Origin: Bacillota bacterium
Lineage (GTDB): Bacteria; Bacillota; Clostridia; Lachnospirales; Lachnospiraceae
Assembly (NCBI GenBank): GCA_023416695.1
Contig: JAEZGY010000040.1
Span: 27,068-91,067, forward strand
Direction of reading: 5' to 3'
Length of the DNA: 64,000 nt
A program made the position numbers and the translations under genes. Shown in pieces: positions 16,867 through 24,774 of this stretch; the stretch's first letter is position 1; the number at the start of each line of letters is the position of its first letter. Under the pieces are notes generated by a model that was given only the letters and a program-made list of their open reading frames with translations, ran no database searches and was not told the origin of the DNA.

Positions 16867-17988
16867 TTATTTTAATGCCTCTAATGGGTCAATCCTATTT
16901 ACTAGTTTTACTGATACGAGAGAGCCCAGTAACGAGAATAATAGGGTGACACCACTAATGACAGTATAAAAGAAAATATTATTACTAAAGGGAACTCTAG
17001 CTGGTAATAAAATACCAGAAAGTAACGTAAGACCAAGTCCTATGCCGATTCCTAACAGAGTAACAATTAAAGATTGCCAAACCACTGACAGCCCGATGGT
17101 CTTTGTAGATATTCCTTGCGCCTTCATTACACCAAAGATTGCTTTCTTCTGCATAGTAAAGATATACATAAAGATTCCTATTACAATAGTAGCAATCAGT
17201 ACAAGGAAACCTACCATAAGGCTAAAGGTCAATACCTGAGCAGAATACCCTGGTATTTTCTGAATCAGTGCTTCTGATGTAATATATCTAAGTTCGTTAT
17301 TAAGATTTCCTGGTGTCCCATCCACATCTAATCCACGAACAACAACTGCGCTTATTCTATTTGGCATATTCTGTGTTGGCGATGTAATGGCATCCACTCC
17401 CTCTTTAGGGATATAGTTCATCATTGGGGCAGATGCTTGTATTAAATCCACATAGATTACCGGAGAAGTATTATATTTCGCATTCTCAGAAAACCCTGTT
17501 ATAGTAAACCTTCTACCTGTCTGAGAGATTTCTATAACATCTCCTATCTTAAGTCCCTGTTCCTCTTTCATGCTAATGCTAGCGATAGCATCCATAGCAT
17601 TCTCTCCCTTTTTCCCCTCTACTATGGTAGGGGCAAGAAAAGAAGAATCCTCTACTCCGAAGAAGATTACGTCTGTTTTACCTGCTTCAGAGTGATCTCC
17701 GTTTATGTAAACGACACTTCTGGCAACATTAAGAGCCGCCTTCTCTGGTGCACTTATCTGCTCCATATAAGACTGATCATAGGTAGATACCACTAGATTT
17801 TCATTAGATGCATCCGTCAGAACATAGCCACTAGCCTCCCATTTGTCTAGGGCTGTCCTATTTGCGGATGCTAGTCCATAAGCTAATGCAAGCAAAAAGT
17901 AAACTAAATAAGAAATAAGAGCAATAACACTTATAATTAAAGCATATCGCCCTTTGGAATATCGTATTTCCTTAATAGATAAATACAT
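16867..17988 (-). CDS. ABC transporter permease, FtsX/MacB type
   Basis: A 373-residue permease with one N-terminal membrane helix (about residues 14-40), a large extracytoplasmic domain (about 40-245), and three C-terminal helices forming the FtsX domain, ending SVKLVNRIDPLEALK. This is the usual single FtsX-domain layout that dimerises over the ATPase. It is the first gene of the two-gene operon, and diverges from the GH120 xylosidase gene. Confidence 0.9.
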   Translation of the reverse strand: MYLSIKEIRYSKGRYALIISVIALISYLVYFLLALAYGLASANRTALDKWEASGYVLTDASNENLVVSTYDQSYMEQISAPEKAALNVARSVVYINGDHSEAGKTDVIFFGVEDSSFLAPTIVEGKKGENAMDAIASISMKEEQGLKIGDVIEISQTGRRFTITGFSENAKYNTSPVIYVDLIQASAPMMNYIPKEGVDAITSPTQNMPNRISAVVVRGLDVDGTPGNLNNELRYITSEALIQKIPGYSAQVLTFSLMVGFLVLIATIVIGIFMYIFTMQKKAIFGVMKAQGISTKTIGLSVVWQSLIVTLLGIGIGLGLTLLSGILLPARVPFSNNIFFYTVISGVTLLFSLLGSLVSVKLVNRIDPLEALK

Positions 17989-18020
17989 AAAATACCTCCT
18001 AAATTATTTCTGCTATATAT

Positions 18021-18104
18021 ACGATTGTTATAGCACTATGGTAGAAAACGATTGTTTTAGAAAAGTTTTTCGACTAAACTAATAGTATACTAAAAAGGGA
18101 GGTT
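18021..18104 (+). promoter_or_regulatory. Upstream region of the GH120 gene
   Basis: A -10-like TATACT lies at 18086-18091, but no good -35 is present, which suggests activator dependence. ACGATTGTT occurs twice (18021-18029 and 18048-18056), 27 bp apart. GGGAGG at 18098-18103 serves as ribosome site. The repeat may be a regulator site; that is inference. Confidence 0.4.
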
Positions 18105-18110
18105 CTGTCA

Positions 18111-20051
18111 ATGAATTGTGAATTTCATGTTTCTATAACGGGATTAGATGAAGCAGATGGAAGTGCAGCCCATCCATTTCGTACTATTTCTAAGGCTGCA
18201 CAGGTGGCTGAGACAGGTGACAAAGTAATTGTACACGAAGGAGTTTACCGTGAATGGGTAAAGCCTGCCCACAGTGGATACAGCAACACAGATCGCATTA
18301 TTTACGAGGCTAGCGAAGGAGAAAAAGTTGTAATTAAAGGCTCTGCGCAGATTATCGGCTGGGAGAATATCGGCGATTCTGTTTGGAAGGTGACTCTTCC
18401 AAATACTATGTTTGGTGATTATAATCCTTACAAAGAACCACTATCTGGTGACTGGTTTATCTATCCAAAGGATTTTTTCGTTCATGCCGGAGATGTATAT
18501 GTAAATGGTAAATCCTTTTTTGAGGCTAAGTCACTAGAGGAAGTTAAGAATCCTGTAAAGCGTATCAGTTATCGTCCTGTTTGGAGAGAGATTGAAGAAT
18601 ATATTTTAGAACCAGAACGAACCATTTATCAGTGGTATGCAGAAGTAAATGAAGAAACTACCACTATCTATGCCAACTTTCATGAATATAATCCCAATAA
18701 AGAGCTAACAGAAATCAACGTTCGTAAGTGCTGTTTCTACCCTGATAAAATCGGAAGAAATTACATTACTGTTCGTGGCTTTGAAATGGCACAAGCAGCT
18801 TGTCCATGGACTCCACCAACTGCTGACCAACCAGGTCTAATTGGTACCCACTGGAGTAAAGGTTGGATTATTGAAAATAACATTATTCATGATGCTAAAT
18901 GCAGTGGTATTAGTATAGGCAAAGAAAGCTCTACTGGTCATAATCTCTGTACTAGAAGACATCGCAAACCTGGATATCAGTACCAGATGGAAGCTGTCTT
19001 TCGTGCACTGGAATTTGGTTGGAGCAAAGAAAAAATCGGCTCTCATATTATAAGAAATAATATCATCTACGACTGTGGTCAAAATGGTATTGTAGGACAT
19101 ATGGGGTGTGCCTTTAGTGAGATATATAACAACCACATCTACAACATTGCTAAAAAACATGAATTCTTTGGATATGAAATTGCAGGTGTAAAACTTCATG
19201 CTGCCATAGATGTACAATTACACCATAATAGAATTCATAATTGTACTCTAGGAACTTGGTTTGACTGGCAAGCTCAGGGTGTAAGGATTAGCAAGAACTT
19301 ATATTATCACAATGACCATGACATGATGATGGAGGTTACCCATGGCCCATATTTAATGGATCATAATATCTTTGGCTCTGATTATAATTTTGACAACATT
19401 GCCCAAGGTGGTGCCTATATTAATAATCTTTGTCTAGGAAATATGCGGAATGAAACTGTACTGGACCGTTCTACTCCTTACCATTTTCCTCATAGTACCA
19501 AGCCTGCTGGTAGTACTGTAGTCTACGGAGGAGATGACCGTTTCTTCCAGAACATCTTTGTAGGCGGAAGCATGGCTGCACTAGAGATGAATACCTGTGG
19601 AACTGCTGCCTACGATGGTTGTCCTACCTCTCTTACAGAATATATGGATACTGTTTCCTCCCTTGGAAATGGGGATTTAGAAATGTTTATTAAGGTTAAG
19701 CAACCAGCCTATATTAATAAAAATGCCTACTTAAACGGAGCCAGAGCCTTTAATCAGGAAGAAAGCAATTACATAAGTGATCTTAATCCGATGGCAAAGT
19801 TTGTTATTGAAGAAGACCAAGTATTTTTAGAGATTAACATAGAAAAAGGCCTTTTAGACTACCCAGCAAAAATAATGGAAACAAAAGATTTAGAAATGAC
19901 ACGAATTACAGAAGCTCCTTTTGATAACCCAGATGGTACATCCATAATATTTGATTCCGATTATTTGGGAGAGCTTAGAACAAATGAGACACTAGTAGGA
20001 CCTTTTGCAAATTTAAAAGAAGGTTGGAATAAAATAAAGGTTTGGGGATAA
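18111..20051 (+). CDS. Glycoside hydrolase family 120 beta-xylosidase
   Basis: A 646-residue right-handed beta-helix protein that closely follows the GH120 beta-xylosidase XylC of Thermoanaerobacterium along its whole length (VIVHEGVYREWVKP; PPTADQPGLIG; GSHIIRNN; CGQN; AGVKLHAAIDVQ). The catalytic pair falls at Asp385 (GTWFDWQAQG) and Glu408 (MMEVTHGPYL), 23 residues apart as in XylC (Asp382, Glu405). No signal peptide, so it hydrolyses xylo-oligosaccharides inside the cell. GH120 is a small family. A GGGAGG site precedes the ATG. It diverges from the ABC operon. Confidence 0.93.
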   Translation: MNCEFHVSITGLDEADGSAAHPFRTISKAAQVAETGDKVIVHEGVYREWVKPAHSGYSNTDRIIYEASEGEKVVIKGSAQIIGWENIGDSVWKVTLPNTMFGDYNPYKEPLSGDWFIYPKDFFVHAGDVYVNGKSFFEAKSLEEVKNPVKRISYRPVWREIEEYILEPERTIYQWYAEVNEETTTIYANFHEYNPNKELTEINVRKCCFYPDKIGRNYITVRGFEMAQAACPWTPPTADQPGLIGTHWSKGWIIENNIIHDAKCSGISIGKESSTGHNLCTRRHRKPGYQYQMEAVFRALEFGWSKEKIGSHIIRNNIIYDCGQNGIVGHMGCAFSEIYNNHIYNIAKKHEFFGYEIAGVKLHAAIDVQLHHNRIHNCTLGTWFDWQAQGVRISKNLYYHNDHDMMMEVTHGPYLMDHNIFGSDYNFDNIAQGGAYINNLCLGNMRNETVLDRSTPYHFPHSTKPAGSTVVYGGDDRFFQNIFVGGSMAALEMNTCGTAAYDGCPTSLTEYMDTVSSLGNGDLEMFIKVKQPAYINKNAYLNGARAFNQEESNYISDLNPMAKFVIEEDQVFLEINIEKGLLDYPAKIMETKDLEMTRITEAPFDNPDGTSIIFDSDYLGELRTNETLVGPFANLKEGWNKIKVWG

Positions 20052-20122
20052 TTATAAACATTCAACAAAGTCACATAATGAGACTTTATATCATATTATG
20101 GTAGTAAAGAATAATAAAAGGA

Positions 20123-20449
20123 TTGAAAAGATTGATTTTTGAACTATTTCAATATTTTCTGGTACTGATTGTCCCAGGGTTAATTGGTGCTTTGGCCTTT
20201 AGTATTGCAGCCCGTCTAAGAACTGAAATTGATTGGACCACTGCCTTTATTATGGCCCTTTTAACCTTTACTACCATGATTACAGGGTTATATTGTCTTC
20301 ATGGAGTGCATACGGCAGAGGAATTGGTCGCAGAATTAAACTGTATGAGCTTTACTAGAAACTATATCTTGCTAAGTACAGGAATCAGTATCTTCTACGG
20401 AGTGACTATAGGTCTAGTACGAAGATTGTTTTTTTGGATAAGACGGTAA
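20123..20449 (+). CDS. Small membrane protein of unknown function
   Basis: A 108-residue protein with three hydrophobic segments (about residues 10-28, 38-58 and 80-98). The start is uncertain: TTG at 20123 directly abuts AAAAGGA, while TTG at 20132 has better spacing from the same site. No family recognised. It follows the xylosidase by 72 bp on the same strand and ends before the bidirectional terminator. Confidence 0.6.
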   Translation: MKRLIFELFQYFLVLIVPGLIGALAFSIAARLRTEIDWTTAFIMALLTFTTMITGLYCLHGVHTAEELVAELNCMSFTRNYILLSTGISIFYGVTIGLVRRLFFWIRR

Positions 20450-20492
20450 GTCCACATAGAGAAAAGGGTGTAAAAACTCCCCAAAAGACTAG

Positions 20493-20532
20493 AAAAGCCA
20501 TAGCAACATCAATTGATGTTGCTATGGCTTTT
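20493..20532. terminator. Bidirectional terminator overlapping the 3' end of a coding region
   Basis: A perfect 18-bp stem AAAAGCCATAGCAACATC / GATGTTGCTATGGCTTTT with a 4-nt loop. It terminates both the plus-strand small membrane gene and the minus-strand dehydratase gene. For the latter the 5' stem is coding and the stop codon lies in the loop/stem at 20509-20511. Confidence 0.85.
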
Positions 20533-22437
20533 CGTCAAATCTGTTTTTACAGTCCCTTGTTCTACTATGCAATTGACCTCTTTAGGGTCTTTATAACTAG
20601 GAACAAGTACCTTCAATGCATTTTTTATATCCGAAGGAGACTTACTTCTTAACGCTCTATCCAATAGATTTAACCCCTCCACAATCTCTTCTTTGGTGAT
20701 ATCCCGTTGTATTTCGATAAATATCTTATTATTAGCTGTAGCGATTAAATCACTAGACTTTGTCAATATTTCCTCAAATAGTTTTTCACCAGGCCTTAAT
20801 CCTACTTCAATTATATCAATATCTTTGTAAGGAACAAATCCAGAGAGCCGAATAAGATTTTCAGCTAGATTCAGTATTTTAACTGGATTTCCCATGTCTA
20901 AGACATAAATTTCTGATTTATTTGCCATAGCGCCTGCCTGCAAAACCAGCTGCACGGCTTCTGTAATTGTCATAAAATAGCGAACAATTCTTTTATCTGT
21001 AATAGTTACTGGTCCTCCTGCAGCGATTTGTCTTTGAAACAAAGGGATAACGGAACCATTGGAACCTAGTACATTTCCAAATCTTACTGCAACATATTCC
21101 GTTTTACTATTCTCCTTCATACTCTGTAACATCATTTCACAGAATTTTTTAGATGCCCCCATTATATTCGTCGGATTCACTGCCTTATCAGTGGAAATAA
21201 GTATAAAACGTTCTACTTTATACTGGTTTGCTGCCATAACCAAATTGTAAGTTCCAAAAATATTATTTTTTACTGCCTCATCTGGACATACTTCCATTAA
21301 TGGTACATGTTTATGTGCTGCAGCATGAAACACAATCTGTGGTTTATATTTATGAAAGATATTGTATATCTTTTCTCTATCACGTATTGAAGCAATCTCT
21401 ACATAGAGTCTTAGAACCTCATGATACCTAAGACATAACTCTTGCTGTATTTCATAGGCGTTATTCTCATAATTATCAATTATAATTAGTTTTTCTGGTC
21501 TTGCTTTTGCAATCTGCCTGCATAGTTCTGAGCCTATGCTACCTCCGCCACCAGTCACTAAAACAACCTTATCATGTAAGAAATCCTCTATTTCTTTTGC
21601 TCCCAACTGAACGATTTCTCTTCCAAGAAGCTCCTCTACATTAATCTCACTAACTATACTCCATAGATCTTGACTACTTTTTACATTCATAAACGCCAAA
21701 TAATCTGGAACTATTTTAACCGTGCATTTCATCTTTGCACATTCCTCAAAGATTTCTGTTTGTCTTTGTACTGACAAAGATGGTATGGCTATCACGATTT
21801 CTCGTATATTTTCTTTTGCTAGTAATTCTTTCATACTGCTAATGGGCCCTCTAACTTTAATATTGTGTATTCGCTTTCCAATCTTTTCTTCACTATCATC
21901 AATGAAGCAAACTGGATAATAGCTACTATTTGGATTACTTTGTAGTTCTTCTAATAACTTAACCCCTGCTTCTCCAGCACCTATTATGACAATAGGAACT
22001 CTTTTGACTCTCTTGACTTTTCTTTTATATAACCTATACTGACGATAACTAAATCGCATAACAAGCATGCATAGTAAATATAGTGTATATACACTAATGG
22101 TATATATCCCTCCTATAGCCTTGCCTGGTACCATCAACTCAATGAAAAGATACATGCTATATCCAGTTACCCCTCCTAACAGTAGCCTCAGATACTCCTT
22201 ACTTTGTGCATATCTCCATAGACTAGCGTAAGTTTTATATATAAGTTGTGATGTTACACTACACAGGGCCATAATTGATAGATGAAGTAAATAGAGCCTA
22301 ATAGATAGTCTCCCCATTCCTACATACTTACCCAAATGGTAATACACAGTCACATTTATGATAATAAGAAGTAATAAATCTATGCTTAGAACAATTATCT
22401 GTCGATATCGGCTGAGCTTCAACTTTTTCGCCTCCAT
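20509..22437 (-). CDS. Membrane-bound nucleotide-sugar 4,6-dehydratase/epimerase (CapD/PglF-type)
   Basis: A 642-residue protein. Four N-terminal membrane helices (about residues 10-125) are followed by a CoA-binding-like Rossmann region (IVIIGAGEAGVKLLEEL, about 148-164), then the catalytic short-chain dehydrogenase domain with TGGGGSIGSELCRQIAK and ISTDKAVNPTNIMGASKK. These are the marks of UDP-N-acetylglucosamine 4,6-dehydratases (PglF, CapD, FlaA1-like) that start synthesis of modified amino sugars for glycans. It is the third gene of a kinase-phosphatase-dehydratase cluster. Its final codons form half of a terminator. Confidence 0.9.
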   Translation of the reverse strand: MEAKKLKLSRYRQIIVLSIDLLLLIIINVTVYYHLGKYVGMGRLSIRLYLLHLSIMALCSVTSQLIYKTYASLWRYAQSKEYLRLLLGGVTGYSMYLFIELMVPGKAIGGIYTISVYTLYLLCMLVMRFSYRQYRLYKRKVKRVKRVPIVIIGAGEAGVKLLEELQSNPNSSYYPVCFIDDSEEKIGKRIHNIKVRGPISSMKELLAKENIREIVIAIPSLSVQRQTEIFEECAKMKCTVKIVPDYLAFMNVKSSQDLWSIVSEINVEELLGREIVQLGAKEIEDFLHDKVVLVTGGGGSIGSELCRQIAKARPEKLIIIDNYENNAYEIQQELCLRYHEVLRLYVEIASIRDREKIYNIFHKYKPQIVFHAAAHKHVPLMEVCPDEAVKNNIFGTYNLVMAANQYKVERFILISTDKAVNPTNIMGASKKFCEMMLQSMKENSKTEYVAVRFGNVLGSNGSVIPLFQRQIAAGGPVTITDKRIVRYFMTITEAVQLVLQAGAMANKSEIYVLDMGNPVKILNLAENLIRLSGFVPYKDIDIIEVGLRPGEKLFEEILTKSSDLIATANNKIFIEIQRDITKEEIVEGLNLLDRALRSKSPSDIKNALKVLVPSYKDPKEVNCIVEQGTVKTDLTKSHSNIN

Positions 22438-22533
22438 GCATTACACATGCAGATTTCATTGGTTTTTGTCTAACCATAGTTCATTATATTCTATTTAAGA
22501 ATATGAGTTACATAATAGGTGCTTTTTCATACA

Positions 22534-23238
22534 TCATGTTATATTTATACCTTTCGGCACCTTGTGAGAATTTTGAACTAGTTGATAGCAATATAGTAAG
22601 CCGAACTTATTCTCTAGTACTTCAAAAGCCATAGATAACTTTGGTGGACGTGTTTTAGAGTCATGGCAATCACTTCCCAAAATATCAATCAACTCCTTTT
22701 TCATGAACCATATACACTTTCTTTTATACTCTTTTTGAAATAAAGAAGAGGAATTGATCTGAATAATACAGCCTAATTTCTTCAATTTTCTTACATTACC
22801 TATTGTACTAGCTGGATATCTTTCCACATGGGCAATAATTGGAATAATTTCAAAGTGTTGCATTAGCTTTTCTATCAAATCAAATACCTCCTTCCCCCAC
22901 CTTTTTGAAAAGGGAAGTTCAAATAATAAATAACAGGTATTCTCTATGCATAATGGCTTTAAAGTATCATAATATAGCAAACATGCATGTAAATATGTCT
23001 CGCTTGCAGCATATAATACTATTTTTCTCTCCTTTAATAAAGACATTGCACTATCTCGTCGTTCCACAAAATGCTCCATTTGCTCCTCTAAGGGATAAAA
23101 ATGCGATGTACAAGCGGCTCCACTGACTCCCTGTATGAATAACTGCTCAATTAATCTTTTGGATTCTTCCAGATCCTTAGCCCCATCATCCATGTAGGGT
23201 AAGAGATGTGTATGCAAATCAATGATGTTCATTCTCAT
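22534..23238 (-). CDS. CpsB/CapC-type tyrosine-protein phosphatase (PHP domain)
   Basis: A 234-residue PHP-fold metal-dependent phosphatase with IDLHTHLLPYMDDGA at the start (His-x-His metal site), SHFYPLEE, IIAHVERYP, and the final GSDCHDSKTRPP. This is the manganese-dependent phosphatase that removes phosphate from the BY-kinase in capsule synthesis. It overlaps the kinase gene by 20 bp, so the two are coupled. Cytoplasmic. Confidence 0.92.
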   Translation of the reverse strand: MRMNIIDLHTHLLPYMDDGAKDLEESKRLIEQLFIQGVSGAACTSHFYPLEEQMEHFVERRDSAMSLLKERKIVLYAASETYLHACLLYYDTLKPLCIENTCYLLFELPFSKRWGKEVFDLIEKLMQHFEIIPIIAHVERYPASTIGNVRKLKKLGCIIQINSSSLFQKEYKRKCIWFMKKELIDILGSDCHDSKTRPPKLSMAFEVLENKFGLLYCYQLVQNSHKVPKGINIT

Positions 23239-24622
23239 AATAATAATTTGATTTCTCCTTCATATCTAAGGCTATGGTACTACCATTAATTAAGAATCCT
23301 AGAATTTTTCCATCCACTAATTTGTACTTATTTAAGGCAGCCTCAATATTTGGATGAGTAGTACTGTTTTCCATGACTACAAATAAGACACCATCTACTA
23401 ATTTAGATAAACTAAGCGCATCAGAAACTATATTTACAGGAGGAGTATCAATCAGAATATAGTCATAATATCTCTCTAAGCTTTTTATTACCTCCTCCAT
23501 TTGACTACTGGATAGTAATTCTGTCGGATTTGGAGGAATACGACCTATGGTAATAACATGTAACCCTTCGTATTTAGTTTCCTTTATTACATCGGTCTCT
23601 GTCTTTATTCCTGAAATTAAATCACTTATTCCATTCTCATTTTGTAAACCAAGTACCTTATGCTGTCTGCCCTTTCTTAAATCACAGTCTATTATTAAAA
23701 CCCTAGCTCCTGTTTGAGCAATGGTAATGGCAGTGTTGGTACAGGTTGTACTCTTTCCATCCCCGGGCATAGGGCTATTAACCAGTATCGTCTTACACCC
23801 TTCATTTCTCAAAGTATACCGAAGATTTGTTCTAAGTGCCTTATAGGCTTCCACTATCAGAAAATCAGTTTCTGTATTTATCGTTTGAATGTTAGAAAAA
23901 CTTGCATTTCTTCTTTTTTTCCATGCTATTTTACGAAAGATTCTTTTTTTATCTAGGATAAGCTTATCAAAACTTGGTACAGTACCTAAAATTGGATAGG
24001 CATACCTAACTGTTAGTTCTTCCTCACCCTTAATCTTTACATCAAACATCTTTTTAAGTAGACACAAAAAAATTGCCAGTAAAAAACCAAACACACTACC
24101 AATCATAGTATTTACAAATACCTTTGGCCCAGATGCACTTTGAGGATATACCACTGGGTCCACCACACTAATTTTAGTATTCTCCTTGATGCTGCTAATC
24201 AGTTTAGGAGCAATCTTTTGCATGGCACTGACCAAGGTAAAAGAATCAGAAGCACTTGTTGAGGCAACACTAACTTCAAAGATTTCCGTTGAATTGACTG
24301 TGGCTATGCTAGTCATTTGAGCTAGTTGCTTTGTAGTGTATTGTAATCCAGTTTGTTCAAGTACTTCCTTATAGAATTCTTGTGTTTGAAGGAAGCTTAT
24401 ATATGTGTTTACTATTTTTTGTGCATAGTTTAAATCATTTAGACTTTCATTTGTTGTAGCATTATTGGAATTTACATAGAGCTTTACTGAAGCTGTATAC
24501 ACCGGTTTTAGGATATACTGGTTGTACATATATAAAATACTTCCACCTAATACAGTTAAACTCAATATAAGATATAGTCTTTTATAGATTAATTGGAGTA
24601 ATTCACTAATTGATAACTGCAT
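23219..24622 (-). CDS. Fused Wzz-type modulator and bacterial tyrosine kinase (capsule/EPS)
   Basis: A protein of about 467 residues. The ATG at 24622 gives MQLSISELLQLIYKRL, the typical Wzz N-terminus, and is preferred over the upstream TTG even though its AGGAG lies a rather long 13 bases away. Two membrane helices frame an outside loop (about residues 20-175). The cytoplasmic BY-kinase domain has Walker A MPGDGKSTTCTNTA, Walker A' LIIDCDLRKGR and YDYILIDTPP. A tyrosine cluster (NYYYENEHH) lies at the very end, where autophosphorylation occurs. In many Firmicutes modulator and kinase are separate genes; here they are one. Confidence 0.9.
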   Translation of the reverse strand: MQLSISELLQLIYKRLYLILSLTVLGGSILYMYNQYILKPVYTASVKLYVNSNNATTNESLNDLNYAQKIVNTYISFLQTQEFYKEVLEQTGLQYTTKQLAQMTSIATVNSTEIFEVSVASTSASDSFTLVSAMQKIAPKLISSIKENTKISVVDPVVYPQSASGPKVFVNTMIGSVFGFLLAIFLCLLKKMFDVKIKGEEELTVRYAYPILGTVPSFDKLILDKKRIFRKIAWKKRRNASFSNIQTINTETDFLIVEAYKALRTNLRYTLRNEGCKTILVNSPMPGDGKSTTCTNTAITIAQTGARVLIIDCDLRKGRQHKVLGLQNENGISDLISGIKTETDVIKETKYEGLHVITIGRIPPNPTELLSSSQMEEVIKSLERYYDYILIDTPPVNIVSDALSLSKLVDGVLFVVMENSTTHPNIEAALNKYKLVDGKILGFLINGSTIALDMKEKSNYYYENEHH

Positions 24623-24725
24623 ATAACGTAAGGCACTCCTACACAACAATTTCTTTAAGATATCATATGCAAAGTAGTAAGAACTGGTGAAATTATTAGA
24701 TTCAAGACTATTACCTTCTAAAAAA

Positions 24726-24767
24726 CAAAAAAACCGCTGTTATATGCAATCGCATAACAGCGGTTTT
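24726..24767 (-). terminator. Terminator of the chemotaxis/sugar-binding fusion gene
   Basis: A 13-bp stem (AAACCGCTGTTAT with ATAACAGCGGTTT) with T-runs on the minus strand. Confidence 0.88.
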
Positions 24768-24774
24768 TAATTAC

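Noticed and set aside
18837..19217. Minus-strand frame inside the xylosidase gene
   Set aside because: Lies fully inside a well-matched GH120 gene and shows no domain.
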